A stretch of DNA of 39,186 nucleotides from Methylococcaceae bacterium (GTDB taxonomy: Bacteria > Pseudomonadota > Gammaproteobacteria > Methylococcales > Methylomonadaceae): positions 1 to 39,186 of the forward strand of contig DAOUSN010000024.1 of assembly GCA_030627205.1 (NCBI GenBank), given 5' to 3'. The translations under genes were made by a program, and so were the position numbers. The notes under the pieces were generated by a model. That model saw nothing but the letters and a program-made list of their open reading frames with translations, searched no databases and had not been told where the DNA came from. Position 1 is the stretch's first letter; each line of letters begins with the position of its first letter. Below are positions 9,822-20,337 of the stretch, in pieces.

Positions 9822-10200
9822 TTAAGAATATTCAACTTCAATTGTCATTTTTCCTTTATTTCCAGCCATAGTCCGAATATTAATGCCTTCTTTTATTGGT
9901 GCTTCAAAATGTAGCCCTGCTTCTTACTCTATAGTTATTTTTCATCTTTTTTACACCATTCTTCTTTCCTTCTTTAATTAAATCAGAAGCTGTTTTTGCC
10001 TGAATTTCACATAACGTTTTTGAATCAAATAAATCTATTCCCTTGTATATTAATTTTGCCATACCTTTTCCAATTGAAAAGGCAACTGAATTTCCTATTA
10101 AAGAGTTCGGTTGAGATGATACCCAACCATCACCTTTCAAAGTTCCTCCTATTGCAAAATTTAACCCTTCTTCATTTGTTAAATCATATTCTGAATTCAT
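9822..10200 (-). pseudogene. Frameshifted accessory protein of unknown function
   Basis: The first frame starts at 10200 (MNSEYDLTNEEGLNFAIGG) and stops at 9904 after 98 residues. A second frame picks up at about 9920 and ends at 9822, reading AGLHFEAPIKEGINIRTMAG and ending in a regular beta-type tail (KMTIEVEYS). The switch must lie between 9904 and 9926, because the second frame has a TAA at 9924-9926. Joined, the product would be about 125 residues. I do not recognise the family. Confidence 0.5.
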
Positions 10201-10268
10201 TTGTACTCCTGATGAATTTAATTTGGAATAAAGTCAAAATTAATTATGTTTATATATTGCAAAAAAAA

Positions 10269-10562
10269 TCACTTAAAAAGAACTTTACCAATATCACGCG
10301 AACCGTGCATCACTCGCACAAGCTCTACACCATTCTCTAACGGAAAATAAAAAATCACATAATTGCGTATAGGAAAACTGCGTAAATTTTCCAACAACTC
10401 ATCGCGTTTTTTACCCAAATAAGGTGACTCAGCCAGGACAAGACATTTTTCTAAAATAAAATCCAAAAACGTATCTGCATTTTTAGGGTTATTTTGTGCG
10501 ATATACCACCAAATATCCTCTAAATCTATCTCAGCTTGAGGATGTTTTAACAATGATGACAT
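10269..10562 (-). CDS. RelE/ParE-family toxin
   Basis: The 97-residue protein has the ParE/RelE fold: LKHPQAEIDLEDIWWYIAQN helix, then LAESPYLGKKRDELLENLRSF, then the terminal strand RVMHGSRDI. The last motif (H-x-x-R-D-I) is typical of the ParE branch, whose known members poison gyrase, rather than ribosome-dependent RelE mRNases. Its start overlaps the antitoxin stop at 10562, so the pair is one translationally coupled module. Confidence 0.85.
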   Translation of the reverse strand: MSSLLKHPQAEIDLEDIWWYIAQNNPKNADTFLDFILEKCLVLAESPYLGKKRDELLENLRSFPIRNYVIFYFPLENGVELVRVMHGSRDIGKVLFK

Positions 10563-10819
10563 TAACTAACCGCTTGTTTAGCTAATCGACTACGCCCGCG
10601 TGCTTTTATCGCCTCAATATCCAAGGGCGTTGCCTCACCACTATCTATACCTTGCTGAATTTCTTCTCTGAGTTTTTTAAGCTGTAATTCGTAAAGCAGG
10701 TCACGTTCTTCTAATAAAGATAACGCTTCTTGAATAATGTCATTAGCCGTTTCATAAAGCCCACTCGCAAGCTTATTTTTAAGCACCACTTCATAATGTG
10801 TATTTAATGTAACTTGCAT
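10562..10819 (-). CDS. ParD-type antitoxin
   Basis: An 85-residue ribbon-helix-helix type antitoxin. An N-terminal beta strand (MQVTLNTHYEVVLKNKLASG) leads into a helical region (YETANDIIQEALSLLEERD) and an acidic C-terminus that would wrap the toxin. It lies directly upstream of the ParE-like toxin with a 1-nt overlap. It is the only complete toxin-antitoxin pair in the island between pheS and pheT. Autorepression of its promoter is expected from the family. Confidence 0.8.
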   Translation of the reverse strand: MQVTLNTHYEVVLKNKLASGLYETANDIIQEALSLLEERDLLYELQLKKLREEIQQGIDSGEATPLDIEAIKARGRSRLAKQAVS

Positions 10820-10833
10820 AATTTCACTCCATT

Positions 10834-11358
10834 TTATTTAAGCATAGATAAAATAATCGCCAAAATAATATTAATATCTTTAATATAATACTCTTCAATA
10901 TCAATAAATACTTGGCTTTGTTCTAGCTTAAGAAATTTCCAAACCGTTCCCGAAGTTACAATGCCATAAATAACAGGGGTAACATTACTTTCTTGTAAAT
11001 TAAATTGCTGTGCTGCCACCATTTCAGCAATACATTGACCTAAGCCAGCCATGATATTTTCATTTTTAGCTTCAACTAACGCAATAACAGGTGCATCAAT
11101 AAATAACTGTTCAGGTGATGCCGTAATCATAAAGTCACAAAATCCTGTTAAATTTCGTTCCGCATCCACATCAAACTTAACCCCAGAAAATAAACTGATT
11201 TGATGCTTTAATTTTTTACGAATTTCAATTAATACATTAACAATAATTAATTCTGAACGGGCTTTTTTAGTGCCAATTGCCAAGGCTAATGGTACATTTT
11301 CTGCCAAAGCTTCTTTTAAAAAAATACTTGCTTCAACAGGTGATTCTGAAACAAACAA
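10834..11358 (-). CDS. Uncharacterised protein with a PD-(D/E)XK-like core, N-terminus in doubt
   Basis: From TTG at 11358 the frame gives 174 residues. A nuclease-like core is visible: GFCDFMIT, then about 20 residues later VIALVEAKNEN, matching the D...ExK arrangement. I recall similar uncharacterised proteins in cyanobacteria and sulfur-oxidising bacteria. The frame is open for about 30 more codons upstream and reads KIQIAYRDFTLKTVLQTFDL, which looks like the real N-terminus, but there is no ATG, GTG or TTG to start it. A GTG at 11441-11443 is out of frame. Either an ATT at 11434-11436 is used or the start has been damaged. Confidence 0.6.
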   Translation of the reverse strand: MFVSESPVEASIFLKEALAENVPLALAIGTKKARSELIIVNVLIEIRKKLKHQISLFSGVKFDVDAERNLTGFCDFMITASPEQLFIDAPVIALVEAKNENIMAGLGQCIAEMVAAQQFNLQESNVTPVIYGIVTSGTVWKFLKLEQSQVFIDIEEYYIKDINIILAIILSMLK

Positions 11359-11472
11359 ATTTTGTTGTTCAATATGCTTTAAATCAAAGGTTTGTAAAAC
11401 TGTTTTGAGAGTAAAATCTCTATAAGCTATCTGAATTTTGCACCTAAAATATTAAACGTAACTATAATTTTT

Positions 11473-12495
<1,023 letters not shown>

Positions 12496-12547
12496 TTAGT
12501 TTGCTATGGTTATGAGTGTAATATGAAAAAATCTATGTAGCCGCACT

Positions 12548-12576
12548 ATTATACTGTAATTTAGTAATGATATAAA
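12548..12576 (-). promoter_or_regulatory. Probable sigma70 promoter of pheS
   Basis: On the minus strand a perfect TATAAT (12548-12553) is preceded 17 bp upstream by TTTATA (12571-12576). A GCGG/CCGC-type inverted repeat brackets it (about 12540-12582) and might serve as an operator or hairpin. It is 55 nt upstream of the pheS start codon, in the gap after pepN. Confidence 0.5.
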
Positions 12577-12594
12577 TGCGGTCTTTTAGTCGCC

Positions 12595-15219
12595 TTACAA
12601 ACTTTTATTCACTAACTCATAAACATCTTTAGAAATACCCGCTGTTTTAACAATCCGTTCTAATTGTATTCTCATTAATTGTTGACGTGATTTATCAAAC
12701 CGTTTCCATTGTGTTAATGCCGTTACCATTCGCGAGGCAACCTGCGGGTTAATAGTGTTTAAGGCAATAACATTATCGGCTAAAAATTGATAACCTTCTC
12801 CATTTTTAGCATGATAACAAACAGGGTTAGCTTGAGAAAACGCACCAATTAATGAACGCATTCGATTAGGATTGTTTAAATTAAAAGCGGGGTGTTTCAT
12901 TAAAGCTTGAACCTTTGTAAACGTATCCTTTAAACAGGTACTTGCTTGTAATGTAAACCATTTATCAATAACCAATTTTTCATGTTGCCATTGGTCATAA
13001 AAAGCATGAAGGCTTGCTGTTTTATCAGGATGTTGACTATTAACTATTAAGCCTAAAGCAGTAATTTGGTCAGTCATATTAGTCGCATTTTCAAACTGTG
13101 TAGTCACTAATTCATGATAAATTGCAGTTTCAATGTTGGCAAGATAACTTAAACAACTATTTTTAATTCGTCGCTTTCCAATCGCTACGGGATTTAGATC
13201 TGCTTTTTCATCATGATGAAGTTGATAAAGGGATAAAAATTGTGCCTGTAGATACGTTGCTAATTGTACTTGAACAAATTCGCGCGCTTGATGAATCGCA
13301 TCAACATCAATAACTTTCATTTGTTCGCTAAGATAAATTTCAGTAGGTAAGGTCAATAATAGTGAAAGATAAGATAAATCATCCCATGATTGCGTCAATA
13401 AATGTTTAAAGGCGTCAATTAAAATGGGATTTAAGCTTAACTTTTTGTCTTGTTGAATAGCTTCTATCAGCGAAAAAATAAGGGTTGACGCTAATTTCTG
13501 TCCCGCTTCCCAACGATTAAACGGATCACTATCGTAGCTTAATAAAAAAGCGAGTTCTTCGAGAGATTGTGAGTGTTCTAATTTAACAGGCGCGGAAAAA
13601 CCTCGAAGCAAAGATAAGATAGGTTTATGAGCTAACTCTTTAAAAACAAAGGATTGTTTATTTTTAGTCAATTCTAAAATAACTTCATTATTCCCTTGAT
13701 GATTGTTTTCAAGCTTAATTTTTGCAGGGCTTCCCTCACTATTTAATAAGCCTACTTTAATCGGTATTTGTAGGGCTGCCGTTGATTGACTTTTCTGAGT
13801 GAGTGTTAACGTTAAGGTTTGCGCTATTTCATCATAATGTTGAGCCACCTGAATCACAGGCGTGCCTACTTGCGAGTACCAACGTTTAAATTGGCTCAAA
13901 TCCATTTGATTGGCGGCTTCCATCGCCTGAACAAAATCATCACAGGTCACAGCTTGCCCATCATGCCGTTTGAAATATAAATCACTCCCCGCTCGAAACC
14001 CTTGTTGACCCACTAAGGTTTGCAGCATTCTAACGACTTCCGCGCCTTTTTCATAAACAGTTAAGGTGTAAAAATTATTAATTTCAATATAAGCTTCTGG
14101 GCGAATAGGATGGGCTAGAGGCCCTGCATCTTCTACAAATTGCCGCATTCTTAATAAATTAACATCTTCAATACGTTTAACCCCCTGCGAAGTCTGGTCT
14201 GCGGTAAATGATTGGTCTCTAAAAACGGTAAACCCTTCTTTTAAACTTAATTGAAACCAATCACGACAGGTCACACGATTTCCCGACCAATTATGAAAAT
14301 ATTCATGTGCAATCACTGCCGCGATATGTTCATAATCACTATCCGTTGCGGTATCAGGACTGGCTAAGACAAATTTAGTATTAAAAATATTCAAGCCCTT
14401 ATTTTCCATTGCGCCCATATTAAAATGTCCTACGGCAACAATCATATAAAGGTCTAAATCATATTCACGCCCATAATTCTTTTCATCCCACGCCATGGCC
14501 TCTTTTAAAGACTGCATAGCATGAGCGCATTTAGCTTTATCATCCGCTTCTACAAAAATTTCTAAGGCAATTTCACGCCCTGTCATCGTGGTAAAATGGT
14601 CTTCAACAACGTCCAGCTGACCTGCAACTAGCGCAAATAAATAACAAGGTTTTGCAAACGGGTCTTCCCATTTAACCCAATGACGATGGTTATCTAATTC
14701 TCCAGAATCAATTTTATTACCATTGGATAGTAAAACAGGATAGCGCATTTTATCAGCTATTAAAATGGTGGTAAATTTAGCCATCACATCGGGACGATCT
14801 AAATAATAGGTGATTTTTCTAAACCCTTCCGCCTCGCATTGAGTGCATAACATCTCATTAGAGACATATAAGCCTTCAAGTGCAGTATTGATTTTAGGAT
14901 TAAGGTTATTTTCAATAATTAAGCTAAATTTTTCGACTGCAGGGACTTGTTTAATGAGTAATATCTCATCGGTCAGTTCATAATCGCTGCTGTTTAAAAG
15001 CTGTCCGTCTAAAGTAATACTGATTAACTCAAGTTGTTCGCCCATTAGTGTTAATGAGATTAATTTTGATTGACTAGCAGGATTACGTTGTAGGGTTAAT
15101 TCTGAGACAACGCCTGTTTCCTGCTCGTCAAGGGTAAAGGTTAATTGAACGTGGTGAATTAAATAATCAGGAACACGATAATCTTTTAAATAGATCGCTT
15201 GAGGGTTAGCATTTTTCAT
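12595..15219 (-). CDS. pepN: Aminopeptidase N (M1 family)
   Basis: A zinc aminopeptidase that removes N-terminal residues from peptides in the cytoplasm. The substrate-binding GAMEN motif is present (NMGAMENKGLNIF), followed by the zinc site HEYFHNWSGN with the third ligand in LKEGFTVF. The start at 15219 (MKNANPQAIYLKDYRVPDY) gives 874 residues, matching the E. coli-type enzyme. An upstream ATG at 15264 would add 15 residues with no better ribosome-binding site. The gene starts about 60 nt after the ATP-grasp gene in an apparent operon. Confidence 0.95.
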   Translation of the reverse strand: MKNANPQAIYLKDYRVPDYLIHHVQLTFTLDEQETGVVSELTLQRNPASQSKLISLTLMGEQLELISITLDGQLLNSSDYELTDEILLIKQVPAVEKFSLIIENNLNPKINTALEGLYVSNEMLCTQCEAEGFRKITYYLDRPDVMAKFTTILIADKMRYPVLLSNGNKIDSGELDNHRHWVKWEDPFAKPCYLFALVAGQLDVVEDHFTTMTGREIALEIFVEADDKAKCAHAMQSLKEAMAWDEKNYGREYDLDLYMIVAVGHFNMGAMENKGLNIFNTKFVLASPDTATDSDYEHIAAVIAHEYFHNWSGNRVTCRDWFQLSLKEGFTVFRDQSFTADQTSQGVKRIEDVNLLRMRQFVEDAGPLAHPIRPEAYIEINNFYTLTVYEKGAEVVRMLQTLVGQQGFRAGSDLYFKRHDGQAVTCDDFVQAMEAANQMDLSQFKRWYSQVGTPVIQVAQHYDEIAQTLTLTLTQKSQSTAALQIPIKVGLLNSEGSPAKIKLENNHQGNNEVILELTKNKQSFVFKELAHKPILSLLRGFSAPVKLEHSQSLEELAFLLSYDSDPFNRWEAGQKLASTLIFSLIEAIQQDKKLSLNPILIDAFKHLLTQSWDDLSYLSLLLTLPTEIYLSEQMKVIDVDAIHQAREFVQVQLATYLQAQFLSLYQLHHDEKADLNPVAIGKRRIKNSCLSYLANIETAIYHELVTTQFENATNMTDQITALGLIVNSQHPDKTASLHAFYDQWQHEKLVIDKWFTLQASTCLKDTFTKVQALMKHPAFNLNNPNRMRSLIGAFSQANPVCYHAKNGEGYQFLADNVIALNTINPQVASRMVTALTQWKRFDKSRQQLMRIQLERIVKTAGISKDVYELVNKSL

Positions 15220-15277
15220 AATTAAATTTAGGTTAAATTTTAAAGACGATTTTAAAATCGCCATAACAAGTCATAGT

Positions 15278-16270
15278 TTACCCTAAATCAACAATAACTG
15301 AAGCGTTAGAGGAAGGAAATTTTTGTAGTTCTGTGGTTAGTAATTTTAAAACGGCTTCAGCAACATTAATTTTTAAGGCAGCACTTATTCCTACATAAGA
15401 GCTGGTTAAACGAGGGTTAATTTCTAAAACCAGTAATTGCTGAGAGTGTTGAGAGTGTTGAATTAAATCAATCCCGATATAGCCCCATAAATCAGGAAAA
15501 GCAATCGCAATTTGATTAATTAATAACTGAAAGCTAAGGTAATCAGATTGATAGTTCACTTCACAGCTAAGTAATTTAAATTGTTGATTTATTATTTGAA
15601 TTGTTTGGTGATTAACACAAATTAATTCTGCTTTTCCCTGTTTAAAAAGGGCTGAAATACTTAAATTTTCACCCTCAATAAAGGGTTGAATAATATAATT
15701 ATCTAAATAATCAATTTTTGTTAATAATAAAGTGAGTTCTTCTTGAGAATTGACGATAAAGTTATTTTCACAGCCCACTCCATCACGTATTTTTATGACT
15801 GATTTTTCAGAAAAAATGCTGTTATTTTGACTTAAAATACGGGTTGTTACGGTGGGAATAGTGTAAAAAAATAACTGTTGATAACTTTGCCATTTATCTG
15901 TTGTTTGAGCAATAATAGGACTAGGGGATGACAATAATATTTTATTAGATAATTCAACTAATTGGGTAAAGTTAAATAAAATATTTTCCGTTTCAGGCGC
16001 AATTAACCAAACTGCATCAACGGTTATTAACGTTTGTTCAAATAATTTTACAATATCCGCTTCTTTTTGAACGGGAATTATTTTAAGGGGACTATCAAAG
16101 TGATTAATAAATCGCCAATCAAGTAAAATAGAAAGCGAGTGTTTATTTATGACCATTAAATCATTAACGAGGGCTTTCAGCATGAGCAAACCTTCTTTAG
16201 CTAACGAATTAGGTAAGTTTTCAGTACAAAAACCGCCGCCGCAAATATATTCAAAAATAAGAATTTTCAT
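15278..16270 (-). CDS. ATP-grasp ligase, possibly MfnD-like (methanofuran biosynthesis)
   Basis: The 330-residue protein starts MKILIFEYICGGGF, the opening seen in ATP-grasp proteins annotated as tyramine-L-glutamate ligase (MfnD) in methanogens and their counterparts in methylotrophic bacteria. The ATP-grasp core is visible: KIRDGVGCENNFIV (phosphate-binding region), YIIQPFIEGENLSISALF, and the metal-binding end GYIGIDLI then LEINPRLTSSYVG. It would join an amino acid to an amine or carboxylate using ATP. It lies 23 nt from mltF and 13 nt before the longer pepN start. The MfnD assignment is a family-level guess; a different ATP-grasp ligase is possible. Confidence 0.6.
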   Translation of the reverse strand: MKILIFEYICGGGFCTENLPNSLAKEGLLMLKALVNDLMVINKHSLSILLDWRFINHFDSPLKIIPVQKEADIVKLFEQTLITVDAVWLIAPETENILFNFTQLVELSNKILLSSPSPIIAQTTDKWQSYQQLFFYTIPTVTTRILSQNNSIFSEKSVIKIRDGVGCENNFIVNSQEELTLLLTKIDYLDNYIIQPFIEGENLSISALFKQGKAELICVNHQTIQIINQQFKLLSCEVNYQSDYLSFQLLINQIAIAFPDLWGYIGIDLIQHSQHSQQLLVLEINPRLTSSYVGISAALKINVAEAVLKLLTTELQKFPSSNASVIVDLG

Positions 16271-16293
16271 CGTTAACTCGTTAATTAAAGGAA

Positions 16294-17817
16294 CTATATA
16301 TTATTATTTTGCATTAACCGTTCACGAACTTCAAACATAAAATAAGTTTTTAAAATTTTATCCATAAAGCTTAGTTTTTTCTCATCTTTTAGTTGTGATT
16401 GCTCTTGTTGTTTCTGATAATTTTGCCAAATTAATAAATCATAATAATTACGAATATTTTCTACATAAATAACAGGTTCATAACCCCTGGCATAACCATG
16501 TTTAGTTTGCTTGTGCCATGATGATTGCGATAACTTTGGTAAGAATTTTTTAACATCAATCCATTTATCAGGATTACCACCATTTCGTTCCGTTAGAATT
16601 CGAGCATCTTCTAAATGACCAAAGCCAATATTATAAGAAGCTAATGCAAACCAAGTGCGGTCAGGTTCTTGTACTCGTTGAGGAATTACTTTTAAGCGTT
16701 GATGAAAGTACAACGCTCCACCATAAATACTTTGTTTTGGATCAGTTCTATCTTTAATGCCTAATAGTTTTGCAGTATCATTAGTTAACATCATGATCCC
16801 TCTAACTCCTGTCGGAGAAACAGCCGATTCTTCCCAATGAGATTCTTGATAACCTATTGCAGCTAATAAACGCCAATCTAGGTTATATTTTTCACCTGTT
16901 TCAATAAAGTAAGGCTTGTATTCTGGCAATCTACTTTTTTGGCGATGGTAAAATTTTAATTTATCAAATGTAGTTAATTTTTCTGCATGTCCATAATGGC
17001 GTTCCAATAACTGTGCTAAGGTTTTATCTTTTTTAATTCGATTAAAAAAATCAACCACTTCTATATATAAGCTATCATCATTAGAAATTGGTAGCGCCCA
17101 TGCTAACTCTCTAGGTTTAGTAATATCAAAGGCAATATTTAATCTTGGATAAAACCGACGCATAAGTATAACTTGATTAGAATCAGCTACGGTGTAATCA
17201 ATTAATCCGTCATTAACTAAATTAAGTAATTGATGGCTATCTAATTTTTTATTAGTAATCCATGTTAGATTAGGATTTGAATTTTGTTTTAAGTATTTTA
17301 AACTTTCAGCGTGACTTGTTCCTTGAGTAACCTCTAAAATACCCTTGGATAAATCTACAATCGTTTTCGGTCTATAGCTCTTTGAGCTATAAATAATTTG
17401 CTCAATAATTTTATGATAAAAGGGAGCAAAACGTAATTTCTTTTTACGTTCCTGAGTAATAGTTAAGCCTGCCGCTGCTATATCAACATCACCTGCTATG
17501 ACTTTGTTAAGAATAGTTTCAAAATGCTTAGGAATATTAAAATCAACTTTAACACCTAGATGTTTGGCAAATAATATAATTAAATCATATTCTAAACCAC
17601 TAAAACCGCCATTAGGAAGCGGATAATAGGTGGTAGGATCAATTCGAGTTGCAACATGTAAAATACCAGCTTTTTTTATTTGTTCTAATTTAGATAGTTT
17701 ATTTTTACTTGGTATGATACTGACATCATCCCAAGATATTAATAATAACAATGAAAAAAAGCTAAACAATAATACTGTTTTTTTTGATAAAAAATTAACG
17801 AAGATTTTTGTAAACAT
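16294..17817 (-). CDS. mltF: Membrane-bound lytic murein transglycosylase F
   Basis: The 507-residue protein has the MltF architecture. An N-terminal hydrophobic anchor (about 13-30) is followed by a periplasmic substrate-binding type 3 domain (about 45-275, [20 protein letters not shown]). The family 1 SLT catalytic domain (about 300-460) contains the catalytic Glu in GYQESHW (about residue 325) and the GVRGIMML and [11 protein letters not shown] motifs. It cuts peptidoglycan glycan strands to 1,6-anhydro ends. Its start overlaps the end of pgi by 23 nt. It lacks a lipobox and is probably held by the uncleaved N-terminal helix. Confidence 0.93.
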   Translation of the reverse strand: MFTKIFVNFLSKKTVLLFSFFSLLLLISWDDVSIIPSKNKLSKLEQIKKAGILHVATRIDPTTYYPLPNGGFSGLEYDLIILFAKHLGVKVDFNIPKHFETILNKVIAGDVDIAAAGLTITQERKKKLRFAPFYHKIIEQIIYSSKSYRPKTIVDLSKGILEVTQGTSHAESLKYLKQNSNPNLTWITNKKLDSHQLLNLVNDGLIDYTVADSNQVILMRRFYPRLNIAFDITKPRELAWALPISNDDSLYIEVVDFFNRIKKDKTLAQLLERHYGHAEKLTTFDKLKFYHRQKSRLPEYKPYFIETGEKYNLDWRLLAAIGYQESHWEESAVSPTGVRGIMMLTNDTAKLLGIKDRTDPKQSIYGGALYFHQRLKVIPQRVQEPDRTWFALASYNIGFGHLEDARILTERNGGNPDKWIDVKKFLPKLSQSSWHKQTKHGYARGYEPVIYVENIRNYYDLLIWQNYQKQQEQSQLKDEKKLSFMDKILKTYFMFEVRERLMQNNNI

Positions 17818-19426
17818 TAATTAACCCATTAGTTGAACTATCGTGGCTTTTAATTACTTTATCAGTTTTTAATTCAGATAAAATAATCTTTGCTAAGACT
17901 TTTCCTAGTTCTACTCCCATTTGGTCGAAAGAATTAATATTCCAGATAACCCCCTGAGTAAAAACTTTATGCTCGTAAAAAGCAATTAATGTTCCTAAAG
18001 TTTTGGGGGTTAATTTTTTAAATAAAAAACTTGTTGAGGGTTTATTACCTAGAAATACTTTTGAGGCAATTAGTTTTTTATCTAACTTATCTGCTCCAAC
18101 AAGATCTCGCTTAACTTCTCTGGCATTTTTACCATGCATTAATGCTTCAGGTTGAGAGAGAAAATTAGAAATTAGAATATCATGGTGGTCAGGCAAGTTA
18201 TAATGACTTTGTGCAGGAGCTAAAAAATCACAGGGAATTAATTTAGTCCCTTGGTGTATTAACTGATAAAACGCATGTTGACCATTAGTTCCTGACTGTC
18301 CCCATATAATTGGCCCTGTACTGTAATCAACAAGATTGCCGTCTATATCGGTATTTTTACCATTACTTTCCATATCGCCTTGTTGAAAATACTCTGCAAA
18401 AAAAGTAAGTGATTGCGCATAAGGTAAAATAACATGGGATTGCGCGCCTAAGAAATTATTATACCAAACCCCTAGTAATGCCATAATTACAGGAATATTT
18501 TTTTCTAAAGGTGCGCTCAAAAAATGTTGGTCAGCTTCAAAAGCACCGCTTAATAATGCTTCAAAGTTATCCATTCCTATGTAAAGGGCGATTGATAAGC
18601 CAACAGATGACCATAAAGAATAACGCCCTCCCACCCAGTCCCAAAATTCAAACATATTGGTTTTATTAATACCAAATGCGATGACACCTTCAGTATTTGT
18701 GGAAATGGCAATAAAATGCTTAGTCACAGCAGATTTATCTGGTGCATGTTGTAACAACCAGTTTTTTGCTGAATGGGCATTTATCATTGTTTCTTGGGTT
18801 TTAAACCCTTTAGAGGCAATAATAAATAGAGTCGTCTCAGGATCTAATGGTTTGAGTGTTTCAACTAAATGACTTTGATCAACATTAGAAATAAAATGTA
18901 CCTTTAAATTAGGAAGAGCATAAGCGGCTAATCCCATTGTAACCATTTTCGGTCCTAAATCAGAACCGCCGATACCAATATTAATAATATCAGTGATTCT
19001 TTTACCACTATAACCCTTCCAATTACCTGAGTGAACTTCTTGACAAAAAATTCGCATTTTTTCCAGAGCGGTTTTAATTTGAGGCATAACATTTTTTTGG
19101 TTAAAAAAAACTGCGTTATTGCCGCGATTGCGTAATGCCGTATGTAAAACCGCTCTATGCTCAGTAGCGTTAATTATTTCACCTGAAAACATAGCCTTGC
19201 GTTTAGCATCCAAATTAGCAACTTTAACTAAATTAAATAGTAAAGGAAGAGTCTCATCAGTGATTAAATTTTTTGAATAATCGAATAAAATATCGTTAAA
19301 GGATAAAGAAAATTTATCAAAACGGTTAGGATCTGATAAAAAAAGCTCCCGTAATGGTAATGGATGTATTTTTTTGTGATGGTTTTGAATCGCTTTCCAT
19401 TCGATAGATTTTGATAGCATTGACAT
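17795..19426 (-). CDS. pgi: Glucose-6-phosphate isomerase
   Basis: The 543-residue protein is full length. It contains the signature [18 protein letters not shown] with the catalytic Glu region, the phosphate-binding [10 protein letters not shown], and the C-terminal [10 protein letters not shown] signature. It interconverts glucose-6-phosphate and fructose-6-phosphate, which serves glycolysis/gluconeogenesis and, in type I methanotrophs, hexose handling next to the ribulose monophosphate cycle. The start at 19426 has a strong GGAGG ribosome-binding site. It heads a minus-strand run continuing into mltF, the ATP-grasp gene and pepN. Confidence 0.97.
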   Translation of the reverse strand: MSMLSKSIEWKAIQNHHKKIHPLPLRELFLSDPNRFDKFSLSFNDILFDYSKNLITDETLPLLFNLVKVANLDAKRKAMFSGEIINATEHRAVLHTALRNRGNNAVFFNQKNVMPQIKTALEKMRIFCQEVHSGNWKGYSGKRITDIINIGIGGSDLGPKMVTMGLAAYALPNLKVHFISNVDQSHLVETLKPLDPETTLFIIASKGFKTQETMINAHSAKNWLLQHAPDKSAVTKHFIAISTNTEGVIAFGINKTNMFEFWDWVGGRYSLWSSVGLSIALYIGMDNFEALLSGAFEADQHFLSAPLEKNIPVIMALLGVWYNNFLGAQSHVILPYAQSLTFFAEYFQQGDMESNGKNTDIDGNLVDYSTGPIIWGQSGTNGQHAFYQLIHQGTKLIPCDFLAPAQSHYNLPDHHDILISNFLSQPEALMHGKNAREVKRDLVGADKLDKKLIASKVFLGNKPSTSFLFKKLTPKTLGTLIAFYEHKVFTQGVIWNINSFDQMGVELGKVLAKIILSELKTDKVIKSHDSSTNGLINVYKNLR

Positions 19427-19605
19427 TTTTCCTCCAGAAATTACAAAATAATAAGCAGTCTACGAAAAGGTAGCAAGGATAGCAATAACTGTATTATTAT
19501 GTTCTAATATAGTAAGGCTTCGATCTTTTAAAATTTAGCTTAACTTTTACAGGCTTACCTTTATTTTTAGAGGCTAATATGCTACAGTCAAAAGTTATTT
19601 TATAG

Positions 19606-19635
19606 TTGCTTAAAGGCTATATCGCTAGATATAAC
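19606..19635 (+). promoter_or_regulatory. Possible promoter with palindrome ahead of the copper-protein operon
   Basis: TTGCTT (19606-19611) and TATAAC (19630-19635) are separated by 18 bp. A palindrome TATATC-GCTA-GATATA (19618-19633) overlaps the spacer and -10 element, where a repressor or activator could bind. No recognisable CueR or CopR/CusR site is seen. The 261-nt gap between pgi and this operon holds nothing else I can name. Confidence 0.35.
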
Positions 19636-19687
19636 AAGTGATGAAGAAATAATAATATAATGATAATAAAATTTTTGGAAGGTATTT

Positions 19688-20293
19688 ATGAATAAAATAA
19701 CAACAATAAAAAACATTTTTCTAGTTTTACTAGGTTTGTTTTTTTCTTCTGCATTATGGGCTCATGGTGGTGCGGCAGGTACTGATACAGATCAATGTAA
19801 GTTTGAACTAGAACCCAATCATTGGATTCATTACACCGCTTATCAGCCTAAAGCCTATCCTGCAGAAGAGTTTTGCGGAAATATCCCTAAAGCAGATACT
19901 TTGATTCAATTGGTTTTTGATTATCAGGATATTCGTTATCGTGATATGAACGTTTCATTTGAGGTGACTAAAGAACCAGAAGGAATAACTATTTTTAAAC
20001 AAGAACCCAAAAAACATAAAACAGGAACGGTTGTATTGTCTTTACCAGAAGGTGTTCCAGAGCCAGGTAACTATTTGATTCATATTACTTTAGAGCCAAA
20101 TGAAAATCAAAAAGGGATGGAAAGACTTGATGCCCACATGGCTTTTAGAGCAGGTGCTGGTCAATCTACAAGTATGACTGATTTGTTATTATATGCACTG
20201 TTTTTCTTTGCAGGTCTTTATGTCTTGTATTTATCTCATAATGGATTTAAAAATAAAGTGGATGAAATCTTAGGAAAAGTTAAAGATGCTTAA
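19688..20293 (+). CDS. Small periplasmic membrane-anchored protein, predicted N-terminal His after processing
   Basis: The 201-residue protein opens with a signal peptide (about 1-25). The best cleavage site, after ALWA, leaves HGG as the mature N-terminus. A beta-type domain follows with two Cys (37 and 63, possible disulfide) and several His (H45, H48, H132, H150). A membrane helix at about 164-183 and a short cytoplasmic tail end it. An N-terminal His after signal cleavage is how copper is bound in PmoB, CopC and LPMO-type proteins, but I do not see homology to those families. It is the first gene of an operon with a multicopper oxidase and a cupredoxin, so copper binding is a reasonable inference. 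Start: AAGG element 6 nt upstream of ATG. Confidence 0.7.
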   Translation: MNKITTIKNIFLVLLGLFFSSALWAHGGAAGTDTDQCKFELEPNHWIHYTAYQPKAYPAEEFCGNIPKADTLIQLVFDYQDIRYRDMNVSFEVTKEPEGITIFKQEPKKHKTGTVVLSLPEGVPEPGNYLIHITLEPNENQKGMERLDAHMAFRAGAGQSTSMTDLLLYALFFFAGLYVLYLSHNGFKNKVDEILGKVKDA

Positions 20294-20337
20294 TGATTTA
20301 ATTAGCAACCTAAAAACTAAAAAAATAAGGTAAAAAA

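Noticed and set aside
15246-15260. CGATTTTAAAATCG palindrome as an operator
   Set aside because: It is an AT-rich palindrome near the alternative pepN start with no supporting promoter; chance is likely.
19688-20293. PmoB or CopC homologue
   Set aside because: Only the predicted mature N-terminal His-Gly matches. Length, the remaining His pattern and the single C-terminal helix do not fit PmoB or CopC.
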